A stretch of DNA of 64,000 bases, from NCBI RefSeq assembly GCF_949628215.1, contig NC_134279.1:82515330-82579329 (forward strand), read 5' to 3'. The position numbers and the translations under genes were made by a program. This DNA is from Phalacrocorax aristotelis (lineage: Eukaryota; Chordata; Aves; Suliformes; Phalacrocoracidae). Shown piece after piece: positions 11,431 to 23,612 of the stretch. Under the pieces are notes generated by a model. That model was given only the letters and a program-made list of their open reading frames with translations. It was not told where the DNA came from and did not search any database. The first letter of the stretch is position 1; the number at the start of each line of letters is the position of its first letter.

Positions 11431-11556
11431 ATGGAAGCGCGGCGGGCGGGTCTCCACACAAACACTAGCTTCGATCCCCAGCCCTCCCTCCCGGCCCCCA
11501 GCGCCGGCCGCCGGGTCAGCCAGCTGGGAGTAGTTGCACACCGAGGGGAAGTTTCT
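11431..11556 (+). CDS. Candidate start exon of an unrecognised plus-strand gene
   Basis: An ATG at 11431 opens 42 codons (MEARRAGLHTNTSFD at the start, then a Pro/Ser-rich stretch). They end at TCT before a GTAAGG donor (11557 onward), on a codon boundary. The frame is also open upstream because the region is CpG-rich, so openness is weak evidence. An alternative is that transcription starts earlier and splices at the GTGAGT after 11418, which would remove this ATG. The phase does not connect directly to the exon at 12160, which needs one leftover base; a further exon would be required. I do not recognise the sequence. Confidence 0.2.
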
Positions 11557-12159
11557 GTAAGGGGGAGAGAGGATTTTTTTAAATGAGCGTATTGGCTGTG
11601 TGCTTTTCCTGTGACAGGGAACCGTTTCCCCTGCTCTTGTGTGCCACACCACTTGTAGAGAGGCAATACACGATCATTGCAGGCTTTGGGAGTCGGTGAT
11701 GAGCATACATTAAAATCCAGAGGCAGACGTTTTGAGATAGTGTAGGTGTTACCAGGGAAGGAGATGCGATTTCCTAGGTGGGAAATCCACTCAGCTTACT
11801 GACAACTCCCTGCTAGGAGAGGTGGTCTGCCTGTGGTGGTCTGTCAGGGACCATCTTCCCAGACAGGTTGAAGAAAGTACAGGCATTGAGTCTGGGGGAG
11901 ATACTCTGCAAAGGCCCCTTTAGGCCTGGGTGTCAGCAGGCTCCCCACAGTTATTCCTTCCTTTTGGGTGCCACAAAGGAAGAAGAAGCTCCACATTTTC
12001 CTTGGCACAGCCATAATGCTCTCTCTGAGGCATTTGGTGCAAGTACTGACTGTAATGATATTTATGTTTCAGCTGGTTGTCAGCACAGGCAAGGAAGGAA
12101 TTTCCCCTTACAAGCACTATCATAGAGCTGTATTTTATATACTTACCCTTCCTCTAAAG

Positions 12160-15100
12160 CACCAAGAGCCGGAGCTTCAACTAGCCAGAGCAGCAGAAGA
12201 TGCAGATCATTGATCTGGCACAGTACTGCCAGTCCTTCCCGCACGGCTCAAGAGGTACGGAGGAAAGAGAAGGAGTCTCCAGGGTCATTGCTGCAGCTTC
12301 ACAATCCATTTTTCACAGACAGAACGTCATTTAACCTTTCATAAAATTATTGAGCTCCTTCTCAAAAGCAATTAAGCTTTTCTGGTGTTGGTATAAGCAA
12401 TATATCCAGCTGTCCATATGAATATAGCTCCAGACTGTCCACCTCCCTGTATACAAGGCAGTAAATAACTGCACTAGTTTTCATTCTCTGCTAAGCAAAG
12501 GGAAGCTGAAGTAGACTGAAAAATAAAGGCGCCTCCATAATATTTGCTGTCTCCTGAGTTATTCTCCTTGTAGCAGTTATCTGCCGTGTATCCAACGTAA
12601 CATCTCCCAAAAGGCAGTGAATGTTCATTTTTGTCTGCGTTGATTGTGCAGTGAATTGGGTGTTATTTTTCAGCACTAGATAAATCAGAACGCTAAAGTA
12701 CGTCAAGGCAAACATTCCTTAAAATAATTAAAATGCTGACAAGAAAATGCAGCTTTATATCTGAACCCATATCCTATGATAAACGCAATTAAATTTCTTG
12801 GTCTCAGCCTATCCTAGTCCTTGTTCATGCACATCCCCCAAAATCATCACCTAACAGTTTTTTAAATAACAACTGAGGCTTAAGAAAATAACGAGTGAGG
12901 CTTAAGAACGTAACACGTATCAGGGTGTGTGACTGGGTGAGGAAGAGAAGAGGCAGCAATAAAAAAGTAAATACTGCTGTGAGAAGCAGAGATTTCATGC
13001 TTGGTTTCCCTGGGAAGTACAAGGAATAGCCTGTTTGATTTCAGTGCCATTTTCCCCTAATTACAGCGGTGCAAGGGAGAGCAGAATGTAGCCCGTACGT
13101 CGTAGTGCTAATAACAGTTCCAAATGTCATCAGTGAGAAAGCTTGCCATTTGCTTTTCTCTGCTGCAAATGACTGAAGGGCTTCTCTTGTCATACAATAC
13201 AGAAATTCTGTCATTCCCTTTATTTTTAGAAGAGCAATTCACAGGCAGAGAGGGGAGGAGGAAGGGTTTTCTGAATGTTTATCGCTTACACATCATACAG
13301 GAAGCTGTTCACATTCTTTATTAATTTTCTAACAATATCCAGAGACTTACTCAGTCTGAGATGTAATATGCTAAAATCCTTTCCAATAAAATGTCACTTG
13401 AAATTAAAATTGGAGAGGAATTTTTAAAAAGGCCGTGGCTGTGGAAGATTTTCAGAGAGTGCCAGGCCTGGCCAGCCCTGCCTGGTTCAGCTTCCCCCAA
13501 AACTCCATAAGCCCAAGGTTTTTTAAAGGTGAAATACAATGTATTAAAATACAGCTGTTGATTAATGTGCTAATTCCAGAGGAGAATATGAAATACAGGT
13601 GTCACTCAGGACCACAAATATCTTGGAAAAAGGAATATTTAAAAATCAGGTCCTGGCTTGTGCCGACGACACGTTAATTGCAAAGCTTTTGACGCAGGGA
13701 TTCGCTCTATCTAGCGCAAAAGCACACAGGCAGCAGAGGACTCTGGATGTGACCTCAGTGGAAGCGTTTAATAAAAGCAGATATACAGTACTGTGAGTAT
13801 TACAACCTGTTAATTAACAGTCTCTGTCCCTTACCACAACTGATGGTCCCAGGCAGCCGGAGAGGATGAAGCGATCTACGAATGGTTGTGATATCCTCAG
13901 CTACTGCACTTTTTACCAACCTCTTGGCATGCCAGCAAAACACTAAACTGGTTTTCAAGTATTTTTCTGAAGATCTAATTGAGCTCTCAGGCTGTCGTTT
14001 TGGATGCGCTGAGGTAATTGAAAACTTAAATTATTGTGAGCTGGTCAACAGGATTCTGTATCTGGCTTGGAAAACCTCAGCTATTTTAGTGTTCGCCTGT
14101 TTCCGTATCAGTTCTCTCAAGAACACTTACACCCAACGGAGCCGGCTCCACGGTGCCTGTTCCCAGTTTGTGATTGAAAAGATGTATGTGGTTTAGTGGG
14201 AGAGACCCAGGTCATGTCTACATCTAATCTTGGTAAAAAACACAAAAAGTGAGGAAAAAAGCAAGTTAAGTGAAGATAAAACGTGTCGGTGGGCAGAAGG
14301 GTGGGCAGCAAGGAGAAAGAAAGTGCTCATACGTGAGAAGACTGATTAGGTAGGTGATTCAATTAGTGAAAGGACAGTGGGAGTGCGCCATTAAAAGAAG
14401 AACTGAAATGTGTATGTATTAGTGGAAGTGAAGGAGTTCAAACCGCAGGTGCAGGACATGAAACCAGGTATTAGGATAACGATGATAATGAGTTAGAGCT
14501 CATGACTAGAGCACAGGCACCAAAGAGTCACTGTTGCTCGGGGAAGACAGAAATAGGTGTATGAATGGGGAGGCTGCACTGCATGCCATGGTTTACTAGG
14601 CTGGGGAAAAGGGAGCTGGCATGGGTGGAACAGAACCGGCGTAGGTCAACGGGACTTTGAAGAAAGACAGAAAAAGACTTTTCTCCTCACTGACTGTGGT
14701 AGCACTAACAATCTGCCATAATTACTGAAATACTGTTGGAGAAAGCAGGAGGGTTTATTAGTATTAGCTGGTTCTGTCTAAATCAGATTGAGGGATAAAC
14801 AGAACCTGGGATTAACTGCTGTTTCTAATCTCAAAAGTGCAAATCAGGATTAAAACAAGAAAACTATTTAATGAGATCACAGGATCACAGAATGGTTTGG
14901 GTTGGAGGGGACCTTTGAAGATCATCTAGTCCAACCCCCTGCCATGGGCAGGGGTACCTTCCAATAGGCCAAGTTGCTCAAAGCCCCGTCCAACCTGGCC
15001 TTGCACACTTCTAGGGACGTGATAAAATGATCTGAGGAACTTGGGCCCAGCATCACTCCACCGAAGCCCAGGCACCTTACTGGGGTATCTGAGTCAGGAT

Positions 15101-17459
15101 GACAGTTGCCTTGCACTCCCTAATGGGGTATAGGATCACAGAATGGTTTGGGTTGGAAGGAACCTTGGAAGATCACCTAGTCCAACCCCCTGCCATGAAC
15201 AGGGACACCTTCCACTAGACCAGTTTGCTCAAAGCCCCGTCCAACATGACCTCGAACACTTCAACGGATGGGGCCTCCACAACTTCTCTGGGCAACCTGT
15301 GTGAGTGACTCACCACCCTCATGTTAAAAAAACAATTCAGCATGCCTAAGATCCACTCTCTGAGGGTACGTGGTTCCTTCCAGTGACCCCAGAAGGTGCC
15401 TAGGATACCTAAACACCTAAGTTAGGTACTTTGATAATATGGCCACAATTAGGTTAAACAGACCGAAGTTCTGAGGACCTGAACATGGAGAAAGCTTGAA
15501 AATTCTTTTTGTCAGTGGTACATGAGTTGTTTAAAATTTTATTCCTTACACAGGAGGGAGAATCCTTCATTGAAAGGCTGTAGACCTGGGTGAAAAACAA
15601 CCTCAAAGAGAGTACTAGGAATAAACAGGGACCCTAAGAGAGTGATCAAGAGGGCTCATCACCATAGAATCACAGAATCATTAAGGTTGGAAAAGACCTC
15701 TAAATCATCATGTCCCACTGCCAACACAATACCCTCACACCTCCTAAATCGTGCCCTGAAGTGCCACATCTACACATCTTTTAAATACTCCCAGGGACGG
15801 TGACTCCCCCACCTCTCTGGGCAGCCTGTGCCGGGGCCTGACCGCTCTGGCAGGGAAGGCATTTTCCCTCATCTCCAACCTAAACCTCCCCTGACGCAGC
15901 TTGGGGCCGTTCCCTCTCGTCCTGTCCCTGGTGACTTGGGAGCAGAGACCGACCCCCCCCTCACTCCAGCCCCTCTCAGGCAGCTGCAGAGAGCGAGAAG
16001 GGCTCCCCTCAGCCCCCTCTTCTCCAGGCTAAACCCCCCCAGCCCCCTCAGCCGCCCCCCAGCACACTTGTGCTCCAGACCCTGCCCCAGCCCCGCTGCC
16101 CTTCTCTGGACACGCTCCAGCCCCTCAAGGCCCTTCTTGTCCTGAGGGGCCCAAACCTGAGCCCAGCACTCGAGGTGGGGCCTCCCCAGGGCCGAGCACG
16201 GGGGCCCCATCCCTGCCCGGCCCCTGCTGGCCACACCAGTGCTGACACAAGCCCGGGGGCTGGTGGCCTCCTTGGCCACCTGGGCACTGCTGGCTCATGC
16301 CCAGCCGGCTGTCAGCCAGCACCCCCAGGGCCTTCTCCGCCGGGCACTTCCCAGCCCCTCTGCCCCAGGCCTGGGGCGTTGCCTGGGGTTGGTGTGACCC
16401 AAGGGCAGGACCCGGCCCTTGGCCTTGTTAAACCTCACACAACTGGCCTCGGCCCATGGATCCAGCCTGTCCAGGTCCCTCTGCAGAGCCTTCCTGCCCT
16501 CGAGCAGATCAACACTCCCACCCAGCTTGGTGTCATCTGACCAATTTGGTGTCATCTAATTAAAAAAAAAAAAAGAAATCTAAAGAAAGCTTTATCTTAG
16601 GGGTCAGAAAGCTTAGGATACAGTTAAGAGTGTAAAAGGGTGAGCTGGGATGAGAAAAGCAACCCCATTGCCTTCCTCCCAAACGGGATAATGCTAAGCC
16701 CCCAATTTCTTGCAGAAGGAGAACATTTTAGTCAATCTTTCTCCAGTGACCCAAAGCAGGCTGCTACCACTGCTGCAAAGTGTGCTGTTTATTGACGTTC
16801 CAACCAACAAGCAGACAGTGCAGCAAGTATCACAGTCACAGATTCAGGACTGGTGTCTTGACTCACATCTTATGCAATCCTTCTCCTCACCAGGAAGCAA
16901 GAAAAAACCTATTAAATCTGCCCACACAGCGTCTCTAATGGCTGAGCTGAAAGTGGTAAGAAATTATGATAGATGTATGGAGCCCTTCCGCAGGTTTCAG
17001 GCAAATCAGGAGAAAGTTCCTTTGGAAAAATGTACAACTAATTATGGATTTTCCAGCTGCGATAACGTTTGGAGGTCTAAGTCTTTCTTTAATTAAATCA
17101 GAGGTTTAAGACTGAACGCTTACATTTCTGGTAGGAATCTGTAGGGAGTAGCCTTTGAATTGGTAAATCAGCTGCCTGAATAAACCACTCGGCAAGCTAA
17201 GACATTACGTTCTTTAAGTTATGTGCTAAGTTTAAACAAGAAACTAAATAAGTGAACTTAGTGGGGATGAAAAATGACAAACTGGCAGTGCTGGAAACCC
17301 TGGTCTTTCTTTTTCCCGCAGGTTCAGAATAGCTCCTGCAGTACACTCTTTGTGCCATCCCATCAGCATGCTCCTGCTCTGACAGCGGACTCGTCTGCAC
17401 TCCATCACCCATTCAGACCTTGCTTTCTGTGCTGTGCAGGGCTGCCAGAAATACATTAA
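12160..17459 (+). CDS. Unrecognised spliced gene, three phase-compatible exons
   Basis: Three segments join. Exon a (12160-12254) follows tacccttcctctaaag and ends GAG before GTACGG; it encodes a Ser/Arg-rich piece containing [10 protein letters not shown] and SPSRTAQE. Exon b (16716-16955) follows ccaatttcttgcag and is 80 whole codons starting [10 protein letters not shown], ending AAA-GTG before GTAAGA. Exon c (17322-17459) follows a strong ctttttcccgcag and runs [10 protein letters not shown] to a TAA. The joined frame has no break: a ends, b starts and ends, and c starts on codon boundaries. Ser-Pro and Thr-Gln/Ser-Gln pairs and basic residues would suit a regulated nuclear protein, but no domain is recognisable and I assign no function. 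Exon b alone also stays open to 17096, so it could be a terminal exon. Upstream exons and the true start are unresolved. It points away from the shared CpG promoter at 11.3 kb, where an E2F-like site is present. Confidence 0.35.
12255..14870. other. Non-coding, possibly intron of the unrecognised plus-strand gene
   Basis: This is AT-rich sequence with short chance ORFs on both strands (for example 13435-13677 and 13882-14196). Splice signals around them were not convincing. No repeat family was recognised by eye. Confidence 0.45.
14876..15020 (-). mobile_element. Short CR1 3' end, antisense
   Basis: The phrase cacagaatggtttgggttgg, then accccctgccatgggcaggg and gttgctcaaagccccgtcc, is the reversed 3' tail of CR1. 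Only the tail is kept. A second, similar tail follows at 15129. Confidence 0.85.
15129..15350 (-). mobile_element. Second short CR1 3' end, antisense
   Basis: A further reversed CR1 tail begins gatcacagaatggtttgggt and includes ccatgaacagggacaccttc and gatggggcctccacaacttc. It lies about 110 bases right of a very similar tail in the same orientation, so the pair could be two insertions or a local duplication. Confidence 0.85.
15663..16560 (-). mobile_element. CR1 LINE copy, antisense, 5' truncated
   Basis: The copy starts with atagaatcacagaatcatta and runs through the GC-rich CR1 middle. It is nearly identical to the copy at 7096-8745 over about 600 bases (7378-7980 against 15943-16535). Truncation falls at about 16538, where ttggtgtcatct occurs twice (about 16527 and 16545), followed by an A-run at 16561-16573. 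The reverse-transcriptase core is absent. Long ORFs here (15828-16540 on either strand) are by-products of GC-rich repeat sequence. Confidence 0.9.
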
Positions 17460-19394
17460 TTTCTGCTAATTGTATCACTGGATTTTAGACACTTTGGACC
17501 TGGTTGTGCCAGGGCTACTTAGTTCTTCAGACTGATAAAGTCTTAGTTCTTCTTCCTGATAAAATCCGCAGTAGCATCAGGGCTCTGAGGCTGTGCTTGT
17601 GGAAGCCAAGACATCTGTTTTGAAATATTGAGGAGTCTATTTAAATTTTCCATCTGTCTTCTTCAGTAGTGTACTCCCGAGCCCGTCCACCACACCAATG
17701 CCCTCATATGTTGGCATTCTGAATTACAGACCAAGGGTGGAGTTCAGCTGACAGATTAAAAAAAAAGTCTGAGTTTAAGTCTGTATACAGAGGTTTCTAC
17801 ATGTGAATTGTGCGTTTAAAGCCCTCTTCAATCAGTGGCAATGCAGGATGGGATCCACTTGCCTAAAAATGTCACCTGTTTCAGTCTGAGGTACTTCCAC
17901 ACCTGCCTGGAGCTGGTGGGGGAAGGCCCTCACCCTTCTGCAATAGCAGCTTTCAGTGATTCCTGAGGCATTCAGCCGGGGTCAGTTGGATCACTCCTAC
18001 ACTTCACTGGGCTCAACTCTTGCTGCCTACCCACAGACATCTAGTGCCCCCTGAGGTGTAGCAGAGTGCCCGAGACATCCATGCAGAGCTGGTGAATCTG
18101 ACACCAAACCTATGGGAGACCTGTGTCCTAGGGAAATGGAGATGTGATACCGCTGGGCATCTCAGGTAGCACTCGATGCCTATGTTTGGGTAACAGAATT
18201 GATCCTCAGATTTTAATTGACTATAAGGGGGGTTAAACACCTCATTCACATGCAGATGTTCACACTTTCACATGCTCCCCTTTTAGGAGCCAGTCTTGTA
18301 CTTGCAACCCTTAGTCCTCGAGAGGAGCCACTCAATACTCTCCTGACACATTTTCTCTGATGACATTTTCTGAAGCAACCTGCTCTCTTTCAGCATTGAC
18401 CATAAACCCATACTCAGTTTTTCTATGTCCAGATGACCAGTATTGATTGTCTCCTGCGCTCAGCCATCTCACCTCTATCGTGTCGCCATTCTTCAGTCTC
18501 TTCTACCTTTGACTCATCCACCCTTCTTTCCCACTGCAAGGTTGCTCAGTCTTAGCTCATCCCTCATAACGGTTCCCTGCTCCCTTGTTCAGACTCCAGA
18601 GCGTTTGGGGTGGTTAGGCAGTCATCTAAAGTTATATTCCTACAGACTTCTAATCTGAATCCAGGTGTGTAAGTTCCCTTTATCTGTGGGGAGAAATCAT
18701 ACTCTTTTAGGGCATGAGTCAGCTGATCTGTTTTAGATCTCTATTTTAGGATGAGATGAAGCATGCCCTCTAAGCTGCTGTTCTTCTGTGCTGACTTTAA
18801 AGGGATCCCAGAGTGACTTGCTCGAATGGGGATATCTGTGCTATGAAAGTCTATCTTTGGTCTGATGAATCGCAAGAATGAAGAGCAAGGGTGACTTCAT
18901 CCATTCTTTTGAGTGGATTCACTCAATAGCAAGTTCAGCTGCCTGGTTAATACACTGTTAGGCTTTTGCACTGTTCACTTCTTGAGGTTCCCTTTCCTGT
19001 TTGCTTCTCTCCCAGGGCAGGATCTTGCCTAATGCTTCCAAAAGTTTATGGACAAGACATATTGTCACCGTTCCCTACCTCAGTGCTTGCCTGCTCTGAA
19101 TCTGCCTTTCATTTTTCTCCTCCGTGGTTATCAATGCAGGAGCTTCCTGATTGTCCCCACAGTTGCCTCAAATATCTCACACTGTCTCCTTTGTGCTCAC
19201 TTTCATCCCATCCCCTACTCTCTTCTTACACCCTCATTCTTGACTAATTTCTCCTCACAGGACAATCATGCTTTAGGTTCTGTCGTCTCCAGAAACTCTC
19301 GCTCGAACCCATTTCCCACCTCCATTCCTGCCCCACCTCGCCTTCTCTCTCCATGTCTAAGCTCACTGAAGACACCAAACAATAGCTGCCACAG
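17460..19394. other. Non-coding stretch with no recognised feature
   Basis: No gene, strong splice chain or recognisable repeat was seen. From about 18.4 kb the plus strand becomes C/T-rich, continuing into the ancient repeat region described at 18.4-20.74 kb. Confidence 0.45.
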
Positions 19395-20740
19395 ATTCAT
19401 AGAGTAGTTCAGGGCTGGAAGGGACTTAGCAGATCCAACCAGATCAGGTTGCTCAGGACTTTGTCCAGTGAAGTTCTGAATATCTCCGAGGATGGACACA
19501 CCAAACCTATCTTGGATTCTTCCAGTGTCCATCCCTTTCAATACCTAAGAAATGCTCATCCCAGAGTTCCTCATGACTTCTTTAAAGCTAAATCTCAAAA
19601 CCAGTGCTTCATCCTCACCTTCCCTGACCTGTCAATCAGTTCCAGAAGTTACACTGATCTTCCTGAAGTCTTGTCCTTCTCTGGCATTTTCCTATTTCTC
19701 CAGTGGATCCTTCAGGGTGGACTTTGGAGAATATTTCTCTTCTCACTCCCAGGCTCTCTGTGTAGGCCTCAGGGGGCTGTGTGTGATGTGTGCTGTATGG
19801 TCTCCTTGTCACTTCTCCTCTGGGAGAATCTCTTAGACACAAACCCAGGTTCTGCCTCTGTGATAGCGACTCGCAGGTCCAACCCTTTACTCCACCTGTC
19901 CTCCTCAGTCTGGAGCATAAGCCCGGCCTGCGTTTGGTATCATCATGTTATGGATGTCAATTCAAGCTCTGGATGGCTTCTGCCAGCCCTCCTTTTTAGG
20001 AGGGCTTTTCTTAGCAGACTATCACTCAGACCTTTCATGTGGGCCCCACCTTTGACTTGGGTCTTCCTTTTAGTCCTTTCGCTCAAGCTGTCTAAATATC
20101 TCTGACTCTTTCCACCTGAAGGCTCTGAGATGGCGTCACCCACACCCAGCCATCTCCCACCCCAAATGCTGCCACATCCCCTTCTCTGGACTCCACAGCC
20201 TAACCCCACCTGTACCCCACCAAGGGGCGGCTGCAAAACCTTACATTTTCCTTCTGATGCCCTGCGTCCTCTGGCTCCCTCCTCTCCGCTGCCTCCAACT
20301 CAAAGGCTTGCTCTTCATTTTCAAGACCTTTTTTACTTACTCCCAGCACATCCCTCGCCTTTCATCAGCATCGGGAAGCCAGCTCTCTGCCTGCGGTGCT
20401 GTTACCTCCGTGCTAGCGTGCAGACAAGCACCTTCATGCTCTTTCCCATGCCACTCCCCACATTTTGCTGCGATTCCTGCAAAAGGCTGCCTAACAGACT
20501 ACTGGGGTGCTGAGCTGACTTCCCGTCATGCTGGCTGACATTGTATCATTGTTTCCTCGCTTTCCTCCATCTGTCTGTTTCCATCTGTTCTATCTTGCCT
20601 TATCCTTAGACCGTAGCCTTTGCGAGACAGAGACTGTCCTTTTTATTTCTGTGTCTGTGCAGCGCATGGTACAGCATGGCCCTTGTCTGTGAGTAGGGCT
20701 AAAAGACACTTTAATGATAAACGTTCAATAAAATAAGAGT
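18440..20740 (+). repeat. Probable ancient retroposon remnant ending in an L2/MIR-like tail
   Basis: The plus strand is pyrimidine-rich, and its right end (about 20580-20735) reads gcgagacagagactgtcctt, tgtgcagcgcatggtacagc and a terminal ttcaataaaataag. This order (length-of-time phrase, 'cagcgc..ggcac' and an AATAAA tail, 20727-20732) is typical of the 3' ends of old L2/MIR-type elements. A short reversed CR1 tail is nested at about 19400-19500. Open frames such as 19449-20105 start at non-ATG codons and look accidental. Confidence 0.4.
19395..19510 (-). mobile_element. Old CR1 3' tail fragment, antisense
   Basis: Phrases cagattcatagagtagttca, gggctggaagggacttagca and gatcaggttgctcaggactt correspond to a diverged reversed CR1 tail. 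The boundaries are approximate. Confidence 0.6.
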
Positions 20741-22789
20741 TTACTGAAAATAAACTTACTTTATTGAACCCACAGCAATGGGTGCCTAGCCTTCAACTCT
20801 CACAAATAAGAAGAGACACCTTGAATTTGTATGAGGCTTGACCTCTGTTTCCCAACACTCTTCAGGGGTAATGGGAGACTACCTCCGTTTTAACCATCTG
20901 ATCGTCCTTAAATCACTTATGTTATAATTATAAACCTCCAAAGTAAGACTAATAACATGCAACTGTAGTTCATTTTCAGACTTGGCTAAGAAAAGGCTGT
21001 AACCAGACTGAGCAATTTTAATTTAAGCAAATTAAGGATATAAATTTAGCACTGTAACTAAAATCCTACGAATCATAAACCATCACCCCATGTTAACAAC
21101 ATGATCATCTTCTCATAGTTTGATATTATATAGCATCCTTATTTCTTGGTTTCTGACCAATCTAAAATCACCGTTACAGTATTAGTCATCCAACCAATGT
21201 CTGGGAACTTACAATGCTTAACATTTTGTTTCTTTCTTACTTCATGGCAGGTTTTTCTTTTTATTACTTTACTATTAAAGTACAGTACAGAACTATTTTT
21301 GGATAGAAACCTTTAAAATTAACTGGGTTTTTAGACTTTGTAAAAATAAGAGACCTATATGAGAAGCTGTCTATTTAAATGCTCATTCTTCAGTTTAATA
21401 TTGAATAGCAGAAGCAGTAAAAGATTGTGTTCTTAATCATATTAATGAACTTGATTATTTTAGGAATGCATGCTGCCAAGCCGGTTATCTATTTTAGAAT
21501 GCAATCGCATCATAAATTAAATGTAGCAATTAAAAGAAAACGTGAGGCAAATAACAGATACATGAAAGTTTTGACAGATGAGATGGTTGTGCAGGGGAAG
21601 AGTAGTGTGAGGGCAGTCTGGTCCCAGGTATATGTTTTATAGGATCCAGTTGTCCCAGGTGGTCATTCCCAGTACAGTCAAGAAGGAAACAGGATTTCCT
21701 TAAACAGAAATTAGGGTTACGTTGTCAGTAGATGTTTTCTACGTAGGCCCCTTTTCTTTTTAATCTTGATAAATACCCCAGGAACTTTTCAGATTCTGGA
21801 TGCAGAATCACCCTGGGGAAATCTAATAATAAAAAGAAATACTTATGTCTTGTCATTTTAGAAGCCCCAGCCAGAAGCCAAGTGCTTGACACAGTCCAAG
21901 TACAGGAAGGAGATCACAGTTACCCACCGAAGACTGAGAGAAGAAGCGATTACCAAAACTGCTCTGTGGTGGGGACAGTCATCTCCTCGGGGGCTTTGGT
22001 TGTTGAAAAGTCCCCTGAACCTTTGCTTTACCGCCGACCTCCTGGAAGTAGCTTGCTCTGCAGTTCCCATCATGACAGTAGTTGTGAGCTCTCCCTAATC
22101 ACCCTCACAAATTCTGCCCCCAGCTCCTCTTTGCGATAGGTCACCCATGTGTTGGAGACAACAGGTTCTCGTGAAGGGTAGAGCAGAGCAGGGGGACTTA
22201 GATCCTCCTCTGTGCTGCTTCCCATCATACATAAGCCTGCCTTGAAGGCAAGGCCCGATCAGTGGGTCTCTGGAAGGAGAGTTTATGTGATAGTGCCATT
22301 AACTTCCCAAGATAAGAGGGAAAATTAACCTTCGCCATCGCAGCAGTTTGCCAGTTCTAATGAAGAAGAGTTACTGCTGGGGAATAGTAAGTGTTTCCCA
22401 CTGGCAGGTTTCCTTCTCGCAGCCCACAGCTCCCCGTGAGGGTGGCAGCCACTTGCTTTGCCTAAGCTAAGAGCCAGCCTTGGTGAGGGAAATGGTAATC
22501 AGGTCTCAGCTATTGTCGGTTCTAAACCATTTGCACCCGTTTCAACCCACAGACGGATTCTGGTGAGTTTTACAACATGGTCTCTTCGCTGCCTGGGAAG
22601 AGCTCGCTTACTCATCTGTGCCATTGAGAGCCATCCAGTGATGCAACGTTCAATACGCTGTCCATTTAGACGGCGTTAGGACTGCCAGCCTAGAGCTGAA
22701 GGGTGATAAAAGAAAGATGAGATGAAGCAAAATGAAAGATGATTGATAAAGAGATAATTCCGCTGATAATTCCATCTGTCAGTCTAATA

Positions 22790-22990
22790 ACTTGCTCATA
22801 ATGTTTTTTTAATAATAATAACTTGTGCTTACATAACAGATCCTATATGTGGCTTTTTAAGCAGTTTGTAAGTATTCATTAAAGCCCAAAAGAGCCGTGT
22901 GAGGCAGGTGGGAATTCATACTGACTATCGCTATCATCACTCCCTCATTCCACAGGCAGAGAAGTTGGCAGAGCTGGCTACAGGCTTCGC
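22790..22990 (+). repeat. Ancient amniote SINE relic (MIR/CORE-like)
   Basis: The stretch begins with an AAT-rich start and cttacataacagatcctata, then gtgtgaggcaggtgggaatt and cattccacaggcagagaagt. These phrases in this order match the same old element type seen at 1175-1370. Subfamily is uncertain. Confidence 0.5.
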
Positions 22991-23567
22991 AGCGCTGCAG
23001 GCAAAATTCAGCTTGCTCTGAACAAACTAGTTCCCCTCCGTGGTATGCAGAGACGCAGGCGTGGAGCAAGGTCAGATGAGCCGGCAGGAGGGTTCGGACC
23101 GCCTCTTGCCAGCGCTACTTCGTTCAGACTTCAGATCCAGCAGTCCCTGGGGGGATCTCTGCTGTCTTGAGCCAGCGTAAGCTGGGCAGAGCTGTGGTCG
23201 CTGCTGTGACGTTCAGAATCGTCTTAGTCTCACTTGAAGCTCAGCTTCTGCTGCTCTAGGTAACAACCACCTACTTTGTCTGTGTCTAAAGACAGTGCTG
23301 GCAACAGGGAAGAAGTGCTGGGTAATAAATCTGTAGTCAACCTAGAAAAAGAGTGGGGTCTTTTCATATACGTTCCTGAGTTATAGATAATGTTCCTCCC
23401 CACTGCTGTCCTCCTGAGTGGGCAAGAAAAATGCAGCTGGCCCTGAGCTGAGACAATCAGTTCTCTGTAACTGCTATGCATTTGAAGTGAAGTCCTGTAA
23501 ATCCTCACTTTCAGTCCCTGGACTCCCTGAGCGACTTAGAAATCACAATAAGTGGATCAGTCCTACA

Positions 23568-23612
23568 TCATCATCATTATTATTATTATTATCATCATCA
23601 TCATCGTCGTCG
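23568..23612. repeat. ATC/ATT/GTC triplet microsatellite
   Basis: Runs of cat/att/atc/gtc triplets follow one another: four catcat units, five tta units, four atc units, then cgtcgtcg. It is a compound microsatellite with probable stepwise point changes. Confidence 0.85.

Noticed and set aside
13882-14196. 104-codon plus-strand frame
   Set aside because: Its splice surroundings were weak and it could not be joined to the other candidate exons.
19449-20105. 218-codon plus-strand frame
   Set aside because: It begins at a non-ATG codon inside a repeat-like pyrimidine-rich stretch and shows no protein family.
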